Source: Protula sp. h YS-2021 (taxonomy: Eukaryota; Annelida; Polychaeta; Sabellida; Serpulidae). From it: a stretch of 64,000 nucleotides of DNA. A program made the position numbers and the translations under genes. Below, in pieces: positions 37,909 through 47,145 of the stretch (the stretch's first letter is position 1; every line of letters starts with the position of its first letter). The notes beneath the pieces are model-generated. The model saw nothing but the letters and a program-made list of their open reading frames with translations, ran no database searches and was not told where the DNA came from. The stretch spans positions 17,354,407 to 17,418,406 of the forward strand of contig OX457033.1 in assembly GCA_949752745.1 (NCBI GenBank). The letters run 5' to 3'.

Positions 37909-38030
37909 ATTTTGATGAAAACTTTCACTTAGTCACTTTTATTCAACGTCCATTGCTACAATGGTAAATGAACGATTGAGTTAAGGTTAGGGTTAGGGAG
38001 GGAGGTAGTGTAAGGTTAAGGTTAGGGAGC
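37909..38030 (+). repeat. Satellite monomer remnant beyond the LINE
   Basis: The stretch TCACTTTTATTCAACGTCC followed by ATTGCTACAATGGTAAATGA and GAGTTAAGGTTAGGGTTAGGG is the tail of a B monomer plus the head of the next one. It is out of place 3.7 kb beyond the array. It completes the monomer interrupted at about 34,173. It then fades into degenerate GGTTAGGG and GTAAGGTTAAGG motifs, which I take as the original array edge. Confidence 0.85.
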
Positions 38031-38412
38031 TGGTCATGTGACCTATGACGTCATTATGACGTCAATGGTTGGTTGAAAACTGTCGTTTCTACCCTACTCT
38101 CATCGAACCATCATCCCAACACATCTTTTTCAAATGGGATGAAAAGTGTTGTAAAACACAAATGGGAGTTCTACAACACTTTTCTCCAACAATAAAAGTG
38201 TTGAAAAACATCCATGGGTGTTCTACCATACCCTCTAATGACGTCACATTGTTTGGTAAAACGCCCATGGGTGTTCTATCACACTCTCTGACGTTATTAT
38301 AATGTCACAGGGTGTTGTAAAACGCCCATTTTCATACTACTTGCAGTCTGAAAAGGCAAAATTTAGATTTAACACTTGCAGAAGATTTTATTTGAACTAA
38401 AGGAGATGGAAA
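38031..38412. repeat. Short degenerate tandem repeat with CRE palindromes
   Basis: About four diverged copies of a 50-60 bp unit start near 38,145, 38,197, 38,251 and 38,310. They share GTGTTGTAAAAC, CCCATGGGTGTTCTA and a CTCT-ACGTCA-like end. Just upstream are two TGACGTCA palindromes 11 bp apart (38,046 and 38,057), with a third at 38,239. No gene is visible. The unit does not resemble the satellite or the LTR at 43,371. It may be a separate mobile-element end, but I cannot assign it. Confidence 0.55.
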
Positions 38413-39480
38413 CTACACAGACACAGTTTTATTTTGCATAGATTTGTCTTGTGGATTTTCACTTTCAGGTAACTTTACAGTCTTATTTGTCAAAGACGCT
38501 TTTTCCAAATTGTGCATTCTACGATCGAGAAATTGCTTCCACAAAGCAGAACTATTGTCTTTTTGATAGGCATTGGAGTTAAACTGGCTATTATTTTTTT
38601 GGCTATGACTGGGAAGGATGTAATTGCTATTTCTCCTATACCGTCCCCGATCAAGCGTCTGGACTGCATAGAACCTCGGATGTTCTGTCTTACTGATGAT
38701 TCTTGCTGGTTTCCATATTGTCTCCTTGCCTGTTTTGATAAGGACACTTTGTCCATCGGGAAATGGGGTTTGCAAAACTCACCCATGCCGTTTGTTATAA
38801 TTTCTAGCCATTTTCTCTTTGTAATCAGCATCATTGTTTCTGACTAAAGCATCCTTTGGCCAACAAGGAACGAGAGTTTTCAATTGGTTGGCACCACTGT
38901 CCGGAGAAATCTGCCGAACAAAAGCTTTGAGGGTGGTTGGCCTGTGGTTGAATGTGGCGTAGTGCGATATAACATTAGTGCAGTGAACGGATCTTCCTGT
39001 TTCAGACATTTCTTCGCATTTTGACCGCCGCTTCAGCCTCACCAAATGTGGGCTGCTGACATTATGAATAAAATTGTAGCGATCACTGAATTCAGCAAAT
39101 TCCTTACACACAAATTGTTTTGCGCCATCTGTTTGGCATTCCAGTGGTATGCCAAAACGGGCAAAAATTGATTTTAACTTCAGAATCACTGTTCTGCTGG
39201 TGATGTCAGGCAAGCACACTACTTCAATGTATCTACTGTAATAGTCAATGATAATCATGTACCGACTTTGTTCAAATTCAAATAAGTCAATGCCCGCTTT
39301 TTGCGACGGATCTTGAGGAAGCTGGGTTGGAATTAATTCCTCATATCTTTTTGACTTGACTTAGCGATGCCCTGGTAACCTGCATGTAACTTCTGAAGCA
39401 CATCAGCCTGCATGGGGATTTCGAAATCACAATTCTGTCGAGGTAAGTAACAACACCTTTATTCACTGAAAAGCACTGTC
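38413..39480 (-). pseudogene. Ty3/gypsy integrase (zinc finger deleted, core frame-shifted)
   Basis: The minus strand shows LQKLHAGYQGIAKS, normally the start of the HHCC finger. It jumps directly to sequence just before IIIDYYSRYIEVVCLPD (first core Asp), so the finger's cysteine pair is missing. QTDGAKQFVCKEF supplies the second Asp. The region of the third catalytic residue is frame-shifted (SSPHL changes frame), and YRTTPHSTTGQPPSKLLFG appears in yet another frame. A basic C-terminal segment (QTPFPDGQSVLIKTG to KTVSV) ends at 38,413. All of this makes the element non-functional. Confidence 0.8.
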
Positions 39481-39502
39481 TACTTGCAAAATATCATTGA
39501 AT

Positions 39503-39922
39503 TTACTCCGGAATGTCCCTTTTATACTTTGGCCAACAATTTAGAGTATACGTCATCACGATCGATAAGTCCGGATCTTTGGCAGATTCGTTGGCGATTT
39601 CTTCCAGCTTTTGATCAGAGACTGGCCATGTACTTTCAACCATCGCTGCATACTCTTCAACTACATTGGTGATGTCTGACTCAGACTGACTTTGCTGAAT
39701 GTTCCTACTGAGTGTGTCAGCCACAACCAAATGCTTTCGAGCAATCTGTTCAGCGATACAGTTGAAACGTAGCAGTCGCATCAACAACCTCTGTATAGGG
39801 ATCGGTGTTTTGTCAAGATCTTTCGTGTTGATGGTTGGCACTAGTCGGTTATGGTCAGTGATAAGTTTGAACTCTGGAAGTCCTAACAGATAGTGCCCAA
39901 ACTTTTCACAGGCCAGCTCCAA
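39503..39922 (-). pseudogene. Ty3/gypsy RNase H C-terminal part and connector
   Basis: It opens MELACEKFGHYLLGLPEF with the catalytic Glu context, then FKLITDHNRL, QRLLMRLLRF and RKHLVVADTLSR, the final RNase H motif with its Asp. About 75 residues of connector towards the integrase follow (WPVSDQKLEEIANESAKDPD). It is open for 139 residues but separated from the preceding segment by a stop near 39,950. Confidence 0.85.
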
Positions 39923-39955
39923 AGTTAGACATTCTTTGTCTATTTGAACCCAACG

Positions 39956-40757
39956 CTATTCCGTCGATGTGAGACAACGTGAAGTATATACTACAGGCTT
40001 CATTTGGCCATCCATCAGCTGCAACAAACACGCACCCAACCCATATGAGCTGGCATCGGTTGTGACAAGGATCGGCTTTGTCATGTCGTAGTACGTAAGT
40101 ACTCTGTCAGAAGATAGTAACTTTTTTACGTCGTCAAACGATTTCTTCTGTGGCTCGTCCCAGGTAAAAATGTTGTCGTGTTTAAACTGTTCTAGCATCG
40201 GGGCAATCACCTGTGATAAATTTGGCAAATATCTCGCCAAATAATTCACCATCCCGATGAATCTTCGGAGTTCTGCGGGCTCCTTCATGTTACAGATAGC
40301 GATGAACTTCTCTGGATCTGGAGACATTTCGTCAGCTGAAAAGACTTGACCCTGGTTACGTAACCTTCGTCATTCGAAAAAGGCATTTCGAGTTACTGAG
40401 CTTCAAACCGGACTCCGATATCTTGTCTACTACCACCCCTAGGATCTCGTCATGCTTGTGAACATCAGGGGCATAGACTAAGATGTCGTCCACATCAAGA
40501 AGCACTCCATCTGTGCTTGCTAGGAGCAGTTTCAAGATGCGTTAGAATATCTCCGTGCTTGAGCTTAAACCATGCGTCAAACGATTGAAGACATGTCTGT
40601 CAAACGGTGTGATGAAACACGTGTAATGTCTGTCATTTTCGTTGAGTAGTAACCGCCAAAACGATTTTGAACAGTCTAAAGATGAAAATACTTTAACACC
40701 AGATAGCTTGGAGGCAATTTCGTCCACAGTTGCCATTACAAAACGCTCTCGTTGCAC
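39956..40757 (-). pseudogene. Ty3/gypsy reverse transcriptase and RNase H start (downstream copy)
   Basis: The segment repeats the RERFVMATVDE and FSSLDCSKSF motifs and the VDD motif, then leaves the duplication at 40,445. It continues into the thumb (SPDPEKFIAI, LRRFIGMVNYLARYLPNLS, FTWDEPQKKSFDDVK) and the RNase H opening (LVTTDASSYGLGACLLQLM with the first catalytic Asp). Stops and shifts lie near 40,540 and 40,330. This is the copy that connects to the rest of pol. Confidence 0.85.
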
Positions 40758-41014
40758 GGACTTGTTGATTTTCTTAAGATCAACACAGATCCTGACTTAT
40801 CCATTTTTCTTTTCCACTGGCACCATGGGCGCGCACCACTGGGTTGGTTCCGTAATCATTTGAATGATACCATTAAACACCATACGGTCCAGTTCTTCCT
40901 TCACTGCTTTAACAACGGTTCTGATACACGTCGTGGAGTTGCAAGGTTGAAGGGCACTGCGCCATTTTTTAATCTGACCCTCACCGGTTCACAGCTCTTC
41001 GTCAGACCAAACTG

Positions 41015-41613
41015 TCAAAATATATCGCCACTGATATGCTCAACGAATCGAACAAGTCCCATTGCTGCTGCAACGCCTCTGCTAAGAAGACTCGCTTGAA
41101 GGTTTGATGAAATAACATACACAGGAAATTTATATTGCTTCCCCTTGTGTAGTACCGTGGTATTAAATTGTCCCATAGCATTCACTGGGTCCGATGGACC
41201 TGACAACAGTGCAAACTTTGGCTGAAGTTCTGGCCTTGGTTTGATCTTGCTAAATACTGCTTCTGGAATGCACGTGACATCTGCGCCAGTGTCCAGCTTG
41301 AATTTAACAGGTAAGTTGTTCAAATTCAACAATACCTCCCACGGTCCAACATCAGGGCAATAAACAGCCCACAGAAAAAATGCTGGGGTTTGAACATCAC
41401 ATGCAAAGTCACCATCTTCTTCAATTACCTCATGTAGATTCTTTTTCTTAGCTCGGCAGGTTCGTTCAAAATGATTGAATTTAGCACAGAATCGGCACTT
41501 TTTATCTTTTGCAAGGCACGGCTTGCACTTCCCACATTGCACTCCACTTTGAATTTGTTGCATCTTTCGGGGGTATTGTTTGCTACCTAATATAGCCCCA
41601 AAAATTGTTTCGG
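41015..41613 (-). pseudogene. Ty3/gypsy zinc knuckle and protease (downstream copy)
   Basis: A second copy of the CX2CX4HX4C knuckle and DTGA protease. In the stretches I compared it matches the copy at 42,184-42,732 exactly, 1169 bp away. Here the open frame starts upstream inside the reverse transcriptase remnant of the first copy, so conceptual translation gives a chimera of Asp-Asp motif followed by knuckle and protease. That chimera is a product of the duplication, not a designed protein. Confidence 0.85.
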
Positions 41614-42183
41614 TCTCGTCATGCTTGTGAACATCAGGGGCATAGACTAAGATGTCGTCCACATCAAGAAGCACTCCATCTGTGCTTGCTAGGAGCAGTT
41701 TCAAGATGCGTTAGAATATCTCCGTGCTTGAGCTTAAACCATGCGTCAAACGATTGAAGACATGTCTGTCAAACGGTGTGATGAAACACGTGTAATGTCT
41801 GTCATTTTCGTTGAGTAGTAACCGCCAAAACGATTTTGAACAGTCTAAAGATGAAAATACTTTAACACCAGATAGCTTGGAGGCAATTTCGTCCACAGTT
41901 GCCATTACAAAACGCTCTCGTTGCACGGACTTGTTGATTTTCTTAAGATCAACACAGATCCTGACTTATCCATTTTTCTTTTCCACTGGCACCATGGGCG
42001 CGCACCACTGGGTTGGTTCCGTAATCATTTGAATGATACCATTAAACACCATACGGTCCAGTTCTTCCTTCACTGCTTTAACAACGGTTCTGATACACGT
42101 CGTGGAGTTGCAAGGTTGAAGGGCACTGCGCCATTTTTTAATCTGACCCTCACCGGTTCACAGCTCTTCGTCAGACCAAACTG
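41614..42183 (-). pseudogene. Ty3/gypsy reverse transcriptase start (upstream copy, cut short)
   Basis: RERFVMATVDEIASKLSG, KVFSSLDCSKSFWRL with the first catalytic Asp, and CFITPFDRHVFNRLTHGLSS are reverse transcriptase motifs. A stop follows. Then GVLLDVDDILVYAPDVHKHD gives the Asp-Asp motif. Immediately after HKHDE the frame jumps back into gag/knuckle sequence at the duplication joint (41,613/41,614). This copy therefore lacks thumb, RNase H and integrase. The residue before VDD is Asp rather than the usual aromatic or aliphatic residue. Confidence 0.8.
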
Positions 42184-42732
42184 TCAAAATATATCGCCAC
42201 TGATATGCTCAACGAATCGAACAAGTCCCATTGCTGCTGCAACGCCTCTGCTAAGAAGACTCGCTTGAAGGTTTGATGAAATAACATACACAGGAAATTT
42301 ATATTGCTTCCCCTTGTGTAGTACCGTGGTATTAAATTGTCCCATAGCATTCACTGGGTCCGATGGACCTGACAACAGTGCAAACTTTGGCTGAAGTTCT
42401 GGCCTTGGTTTGATCTTGCTAAATACTGCTTCTGGAATGCACGTGACATCTGCGCCAGTGTCCAGCTTGAATTTAACAGGTAAGTTGTTCAAATTCAACA
42501 ATACCTCCCACGGTCCAACATCAGGGCAATAAACAGCCCACAGAAAAAATGCTGGGGTTTGAACATCACATGCAAAGTCACCATCTTCTTCAATTACCTC
42601 ATGTAGATTCTTTTTCTTAGCTCGGCAGGTTCGTTCAAAATGATTGAATTTAGCACAGAATCGGCACTTTTTATCTTTTGCAAGGCACGGCTTGCACTTC
42701 CCACATTGCACTCCACTTTGAATTTGTTGCAT
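42184..42732 (-). pseudogene. Ty3/gypsy zinc knuckle and aspartic protease (upstream copy)
   Basis: A 182-residue open segment. CGKCKPC is followed by CRFCAKFNHFERTC, a CX2CX4HX4C nucleocapsid knuckle, near residues 10-37. About residue 90 comes FKLDTGADVTCIP, with the DTGA catalytic motif of a retropepsin-type protease. The segment ends shortly after GLVRFVEHISGD, at the point where reverse transcriptase should begin. It is one of two apparently identical copies created by the 1169-bp duplication. Confidence 0.85.
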
Positions 42733-42755
42733 CTTTCGGGGGTATTGTTTGCTAC

Positions 42756-43348
42756 CTAATATAGCCCCAAAAATTGTTTCGGTCTGGAATCTTGAAATCC
42801 CTTCCGTAGCACCGCATCGAGGCTAGACTCAGCTTGTTGACTTGCCATTTGAGACTTTACCATTTCAGACGTTCTGCAGATCTCAATGGCATCGGCAGGG
42901 TTGAGATCATCCTTCAACTTTAGTCGTTCTGAGCATTCCTTGTCTGAAATATCCAAGACCAGAAGATCACGGATCTTATCTTCTTTCGTCCTTGCCTCAT
43001 ATCCACACGTTTTATAGAGTTCACACAGCGCACGGATGTAAGCTTCAACCTTTTCCCGGCTGTTGTTTTCGTGCGTGGAGCTTGGCGCCTTCGTGTATTT
43101 TATTCACTGACGGTACAAAATGAGCGACAAACCTTGCAATAACAGCATCGTGATTATTTCGCTCGCGTTCATATGCAAAGGCAAATGAACTGTAAATCGT
43201 CTCAACCTGCATGCCCATGGAGTATATAAGACTGGACACTTGAATTTCACTTAGAGGCAATACGAAATCTCTGCCAACGGCTTCTCCAATCTGGCCATTG
43301 CTGGGGTTTACTAAAGTCGAAGGCTGTTGGAGGTTAAAACTTTGCCAT
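42756..43348 (-). pseudogene. Ty3/gypsy gag (broken)
   Basis: From an ATG near 43,348 the minus strand encodes AFDFSKPQQWPDWRSRWQRF, the opening motif of K02A2.6-like gag proteins, after an early stop codon. It then changes frame to IQVSSLIYSMGMQVETIYSS and VAHFVPSVNKIHEGAKLHAR, and then VEAYIRALCELYKTCGYEAR, LLVLDISDKECSERLKLKDD and ADAIEICRTSEMVKSQM. The capsid-like body is therefore complete in content but split over at least three frames. It leads into the knuckle and protease segment at its left. Confidence 0.75.
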
Positions 43349-43358
43349 TTTTAAACTA

Positions 43359-43370
43359 CATCTGACACCA
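43359..43370 (-). other. tRNA primer-binding site, tRNA-Leu-like
   Basis: Immediately next to the LTR end the minus strand reads TGGTGTCAGATG. TGGTGTCAGA is complementary to the 3' end of many metazoan tRNA-Leu molecules (TCTGACA plus CCA), with a mismatch from the eleventh base onward. The position, directly adjoining the CA end of the LTR, supports the call. Confidence 0.6.
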
Positions 43371-43552
43371 TGTTATGTCTTCATAAAAGCAGATAGAGAG
43401 AGACGTTTTACTCGTTTGGTGACTTTATTCAGAACTATTCGAATCATTCATGTCTCATCACGTGATATGGTACTAGTGCAAAGGTGTAAGCATAAACAAT
43501 AAACCTATGCATGTAAACAGTTACAAAAGTGGCCATGGGTTTCAGTTTAACA
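43371..43552 (-). repeat. Candidate 5' LTR of the Ty3/gypsy element
   Basis: On the minus strand this 182-bp segment starts TGTTAAAC and ends GACATAACA. That gives TGTTA/TAACA inverted ends, and the primer site follows directly. An AATAAA lies about 45-50 bp before the end (TTCTGAATAAAGTC), as expected of a polyadenylation signal in R. A TCACGTGA palindrome lies near 43,456. The length is short for an LTR, and without a partner copy the outer boundary is inferred only from the terminal motif. Confidence 0.55.
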
Positions 43553-43887
43553 CACTAGCAGCATATCTACGAAAACTGGCAACCAGCGAATAAAAATACG
43601 GAAAATTCAGAGGGCTCGAATGGAATAGATCAGATTTAGTTTTTACTGCAGAATGAGAAACCTGTAATTTTAGGGATTGGTAAAAGTTAGGGTGTACCTT
43701 TTGGTTAAAATCCTTCTTTTTTCTTAAAATGTAATATCACACGCGGAACGGATTAAGTGCATTTATATATATATATATATTCAAACGCCCCAGCGATTTT
43801 TGTTTCTTCTACCAACATTTTTTAAATAAAGGAAAAACATATAGCTATTTCCTGCGGGGCAGGTGTATGAGGTGCGAAAGAAAGGAA
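43553..43887 (+). promoter_or_regulatory. Upstream region and 5' UTR of FUBP
   Basis: These 335 bp lie between the candidate LTR and the FUBP start codon. They hold a (TA)n run at about 43,764-43,780, a GC-containing stretch (CACACGCGGAACGG) and the probable 5' UTR. An ATG at 43,867, in frame and 7 codons upstream, has a poor context (T at -3). The ATG at 43,888 has G at -3 and G at +4 and begins MDYSAV, like the MADYSTV start of vertebrate FUBP1. No clear TATA box or initiator can be assigned. Confidence 0.45.
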
Positions 43888-43974
43888 ATGGACTATTCAG
43901 CGGTTGCTCCTCCAAGTTCAGCGCCAGGAGACAACAATACTGCTTTCGCCGACGCACTTGCCCGAGCTAAACAG
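43888..43974 (+). CDS. FUBP1: FUBP exon 1: N-terminus
   Basis: Encodes residues 1-29, MDYSAVAPPSSAPGDNN followed by TAFADALARAKQ, ending in phase 0 at CAG|GTAAGA. The last part begins the helix called the N-box in FUBP1 (human AFKDALQRARQ), which contacts the RRM proteins FIR/PUF60 and U2AF2. The start at 43,888 is chosen for its Kozak context and its match to the family start. Confidence 0.88.
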
Positions 43975-46900
43975 GTAAGACGCGTACTAGAGATTGTTGT
44001 TTTTCTAGATAGTGTTTACAGAATAGCCAAATGTATCACGGTGGCAATATTTTTGCACATTTTTTTCCCCGAGAAAACGGGAGTTCAACGCGTGACCACG
44101 CCATTACTTGTCACGTGGAAGAAGCCAATGAGGAAAACGGTCTCCTGAATGCACAGAGTTCTGGCGCATATTGTGCTTACTTTGTTAAGAAAATTTGCTC
44201 AGTATTGCTGAATGTAAGTGATTGAAAGCTGTTATTTTGCAAAGAAAAACACGCGGGGCCTTCTCGGTTTTCCAGACTTGGTTTTCTTCCGCACAGCCCC
44301 AAGTGAGCCTCCCCTTACTGTGTCAGTATTCTGGAACCACCCATCGAATATTTGGTAACAGATGACCTGTCATATCGGGTGGGGGAATTGTGGAAATAGA
44401 TCCGCTGCTGTCCGTTCCGTGCCTGTCATAAGACGCGAGTAATCGGCCTTCCTTTCTTTATATAGCTCTTCCTTTACCAATTTCTTCATTATTTCCCCCC
44501 ACTTCCGTTTAGGAAGTACGCACCAATACAACCTTGATCGTCGCTGAAAGGAAGGTAAAAACAAAAAAATTTAGACCCTGATCTAATTTCAAGATCACAC
44601 TGGCCACCGTCAAAAAAAAAAGCTGCTTTACTGATCACCCAATTTTAAACACGGCTTAACCATTTTGAAAGCATGCTCGGTGTTGATTTCCGGATCGACC
44701 AGTAAATGAAACAAAGTATACTTTGGAGCCGGTTTGCAATTTATTAATTAGAACAGCAGGTAGTATCAAGTGATTCCAGTTCTCAACTCTTGTCGCGAAG
44801 CCCCTGTGGCCTTTCGTACTTGGATTTCGTCCAGTTGGGGCTATGTCCTCGACGGAAGTTTATTAACTGTTCTTTGCTACCGTTGCACAGGCAGTGTATA
44901 TAGGTACAGGCTAAATCCGTGGTCTACTTTATAAGGGCAATCACTCAATACAGAACGGCTGTTATTATTTACTTACAAAGTTAGAAAGTTGCAAAATGTC
45001 GGAATAACTTTTTGTTGTGCTTGTCTTGAAGATTGCCGCCAAAATCGGAGGCAGTGCTCCCACAGATACATCACTCAAGCGACCTTACGACGGCATAGGA
45101 GGTAAGCGCTCTGTAAAATCTGGATGGTAGTCATTGTGTGCTGTATAAGTAAACGTAGGATCGACTCGCAAATAGTTTAAGCTAGCTCGCGTTTAACCAC
45201 TTTTTTTGTATTAAAGTTACTTTAACAAGATGCATAGGTCCCTAACCCAAAAATAAATGGATTTTAACTTTGTTGCGTTGAATAAAATGACTAACGATGG
45301 AGATTAAGAGAAAAATGACTCAACAATTTTTAACTCAAATGAGTTGATTTTCGCGTTGTGAACGTCTTCATGTTCTTTTCAGACGGACAGCCTGACCCGA
45401 AGAAGATGGCGGCAATCAACGATCCAATCGGTGCACAGTTGAAGGCGATCGCAGACCAACAGAGGGCGCAGCAAACACAGCAGGCCGTCCAGGCGGCAGC
45501 CAACGCAGCAGCACAGATCAACGCCAAGCTCGGCCTCACATCCCAATCACAACCTGTGAGTATCGCTCGTTCCATTTTCAAACTGGCACGATGGGGTAGT
45601 TGTCTCGAGTCGAAAGGGGGGGGGGGGGTTGAAGGGAAGATGTATTGTTCTGAAATCTGCTGGTGTTTCCCGGTAGCGCGATACACTTGTTTCAGAAAAT
45701 GCGCCTTTTATAATTCAGTTCGTGAAGGATCATTTGGGGATGTATGAACTGGGAGATTCATTCCACATGCTGGCATACAATTTTGTTGTTTTTTTGTTTT
45801 TTTTTTGTTTTTTTTTTGTCTATTAAACTGGTGCTGTAAAGAAAAAAAATAATTGTGTAACTTTTCTTTGAAGCCGAACGAAGAGAGGATACAAAACTGA
45901 ATATTTTAGTTGAGAAAAGTTTCATGGTTATAAACCAGTCTGTTAAGTAAAAGGTGTTAGAATATCAGTTGCGTGTCGGAATGTTTGCATACAGTAACAA
46001 CTTCTGTTTTGGAACACCTTTATACAACATAAATTTTTATCATCAGTTTATATATTTTCCTTCTTTATTTATTGCTCTCTGAATTTGAACGGTCGCGAAA
46101 GGTGTTCCTTAGATGGAAGTCAGGCTGTGAAGCAGGAGAGCGTAGTAACTCTCTGTTTTTATTATCCACTTCGGATGATCTTACTCATCAGGAGTTTTTT
46201 GACCAGGCACAGCCACCCATGGTGAACAACTTCGCGGCGGGGGGCCTGGGCGGCGGTATGGGCGCGGGCCTGGGCATGGTCAACACCGAAAACTTTGCTG
46301 TTCCCGATAGAATGGTCGGCTTGGGTGAGTATTTGCGACGGGAGTGCTTTACAAGACGCAGCTTGCCTGAGAAAACACGAAGTTGAGTGACCGCGCAAGA
46401 ATAATTATTGAAACAGACCAAATGTGTCTGTTTTGATGTGAACGATTCTTTCAACGTGATTAAATATGTACGGGTGGAAGATCAATTTTCGTATGTTATT
46501 TTTTTTTTCAGTTATTGGCAAAGGGGGTGAAAACATTGCGATGATCCAGTCGGAAACGGGTGTTAAAGTTCAGTTTGCTCAAGGTAAGAAATGCATTGTT
46601 TAACAAATGCATTGCTTCAGACAAGATAAGGCAGATTTAATTTAGCGTGTTGTATGGTATCACGCATTCTTTCATGTTGTTTTGCCTGTTGGTTTCTTCA
46701 GAATGTTTGCTTAGAAGCTGGATAAAATTCCGTAATGGGTTGTGCTGAAGAACAAATACTATCTGCAAACGCTACAATTTGCTTGTATGTTTTTACAGAT
46801 AGTGGCGGAATGGCCGATCGACCTTGCACACTTACTGGTTCTCAGGAAGGCATTGAGTAAGTTCTGTTTCTAAATGCAGCCTGAACAACGATTCAGTCAA

Positions 46901-47066
46901 TTTGCGTACGAGTTTGGAAATAGCTAGTTTCTGGTAATTTGTCGCACGCTTTCTGCCCACAAAGGCAGTGCGACACCACTAAAGACTAGTTAAAAGTAAG
47001 AAGTGTGAGCGAGAGATGCCCCTATTTGATTATACGATGAATTTTTTCCGGCGCTTTTGCCTACTT

Positions 47067-47145
<79 letters not shown>

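Larger units (their letters stand above)
40445..42782. repeat. 1169-bp direct tandem duplication within the Ty3/gypsy element
   Basis: Bases 40,445-41,613 and 41,614-42,782 are direct copies with period 1169. All stretches compared, including knuckle, protease and reverse transcriptase reading frames, are identical. Flanking and joint sequences share only TCT (GATCT on the left, GGTCT on the right and at the joint). This points to a microhomology-type rearrangement after insertion, or to an assembly artefact. The lack of visible differences makes it recent. Confidence 0.9.
38413..43552 (-). mobile_element. Dead Ty3/gypsy retrotransposon (K02A2.6-like)
   Basis: Reading on the minus strand from right to left, one finds an LTR, a primer-binding site, gag, a zinc knuckle, an aspartic protease, reverse transcriptase, RNase H, an integrase core and an integrase C-terminus. 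This is the Ty3/gypsy order. Nearly every domain is frame-shifted or contains stops. A 1169-bp tandem duplication repeats the knuckle, protease and reverse transcriptase start. No matching LTR is visible at the left end (38,100-38,412), so the 3' end is missing or unrecognisable. The right end lies about 335 bp upstream of the FUBP start codon. Confidence 0.85.

Noticed and set aside
38190..38377. A matching 3' LTR for the Ty3/gypsy element, suggested by TTTAACA near 38,371
   Set aside because: Only seven bases match the LTR end. The adjoining sequence does not resemble 43,371-43,552, and no polypurine tract precedes it.
43867..43887. Start codon of FUBP at 43,867 (MRCERKE)
   Set aside because: Poor context (T at -3). 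The ATG at 43,888 has a strong context and matches the family N-terminus.
44370..44564. A 64-codon minus-strand frame in FUBP intron 1
   Set aside because: Charged composition looks protein-like, but there is no recognised motif, no flanking exons and no evidence of a gene in the intron.
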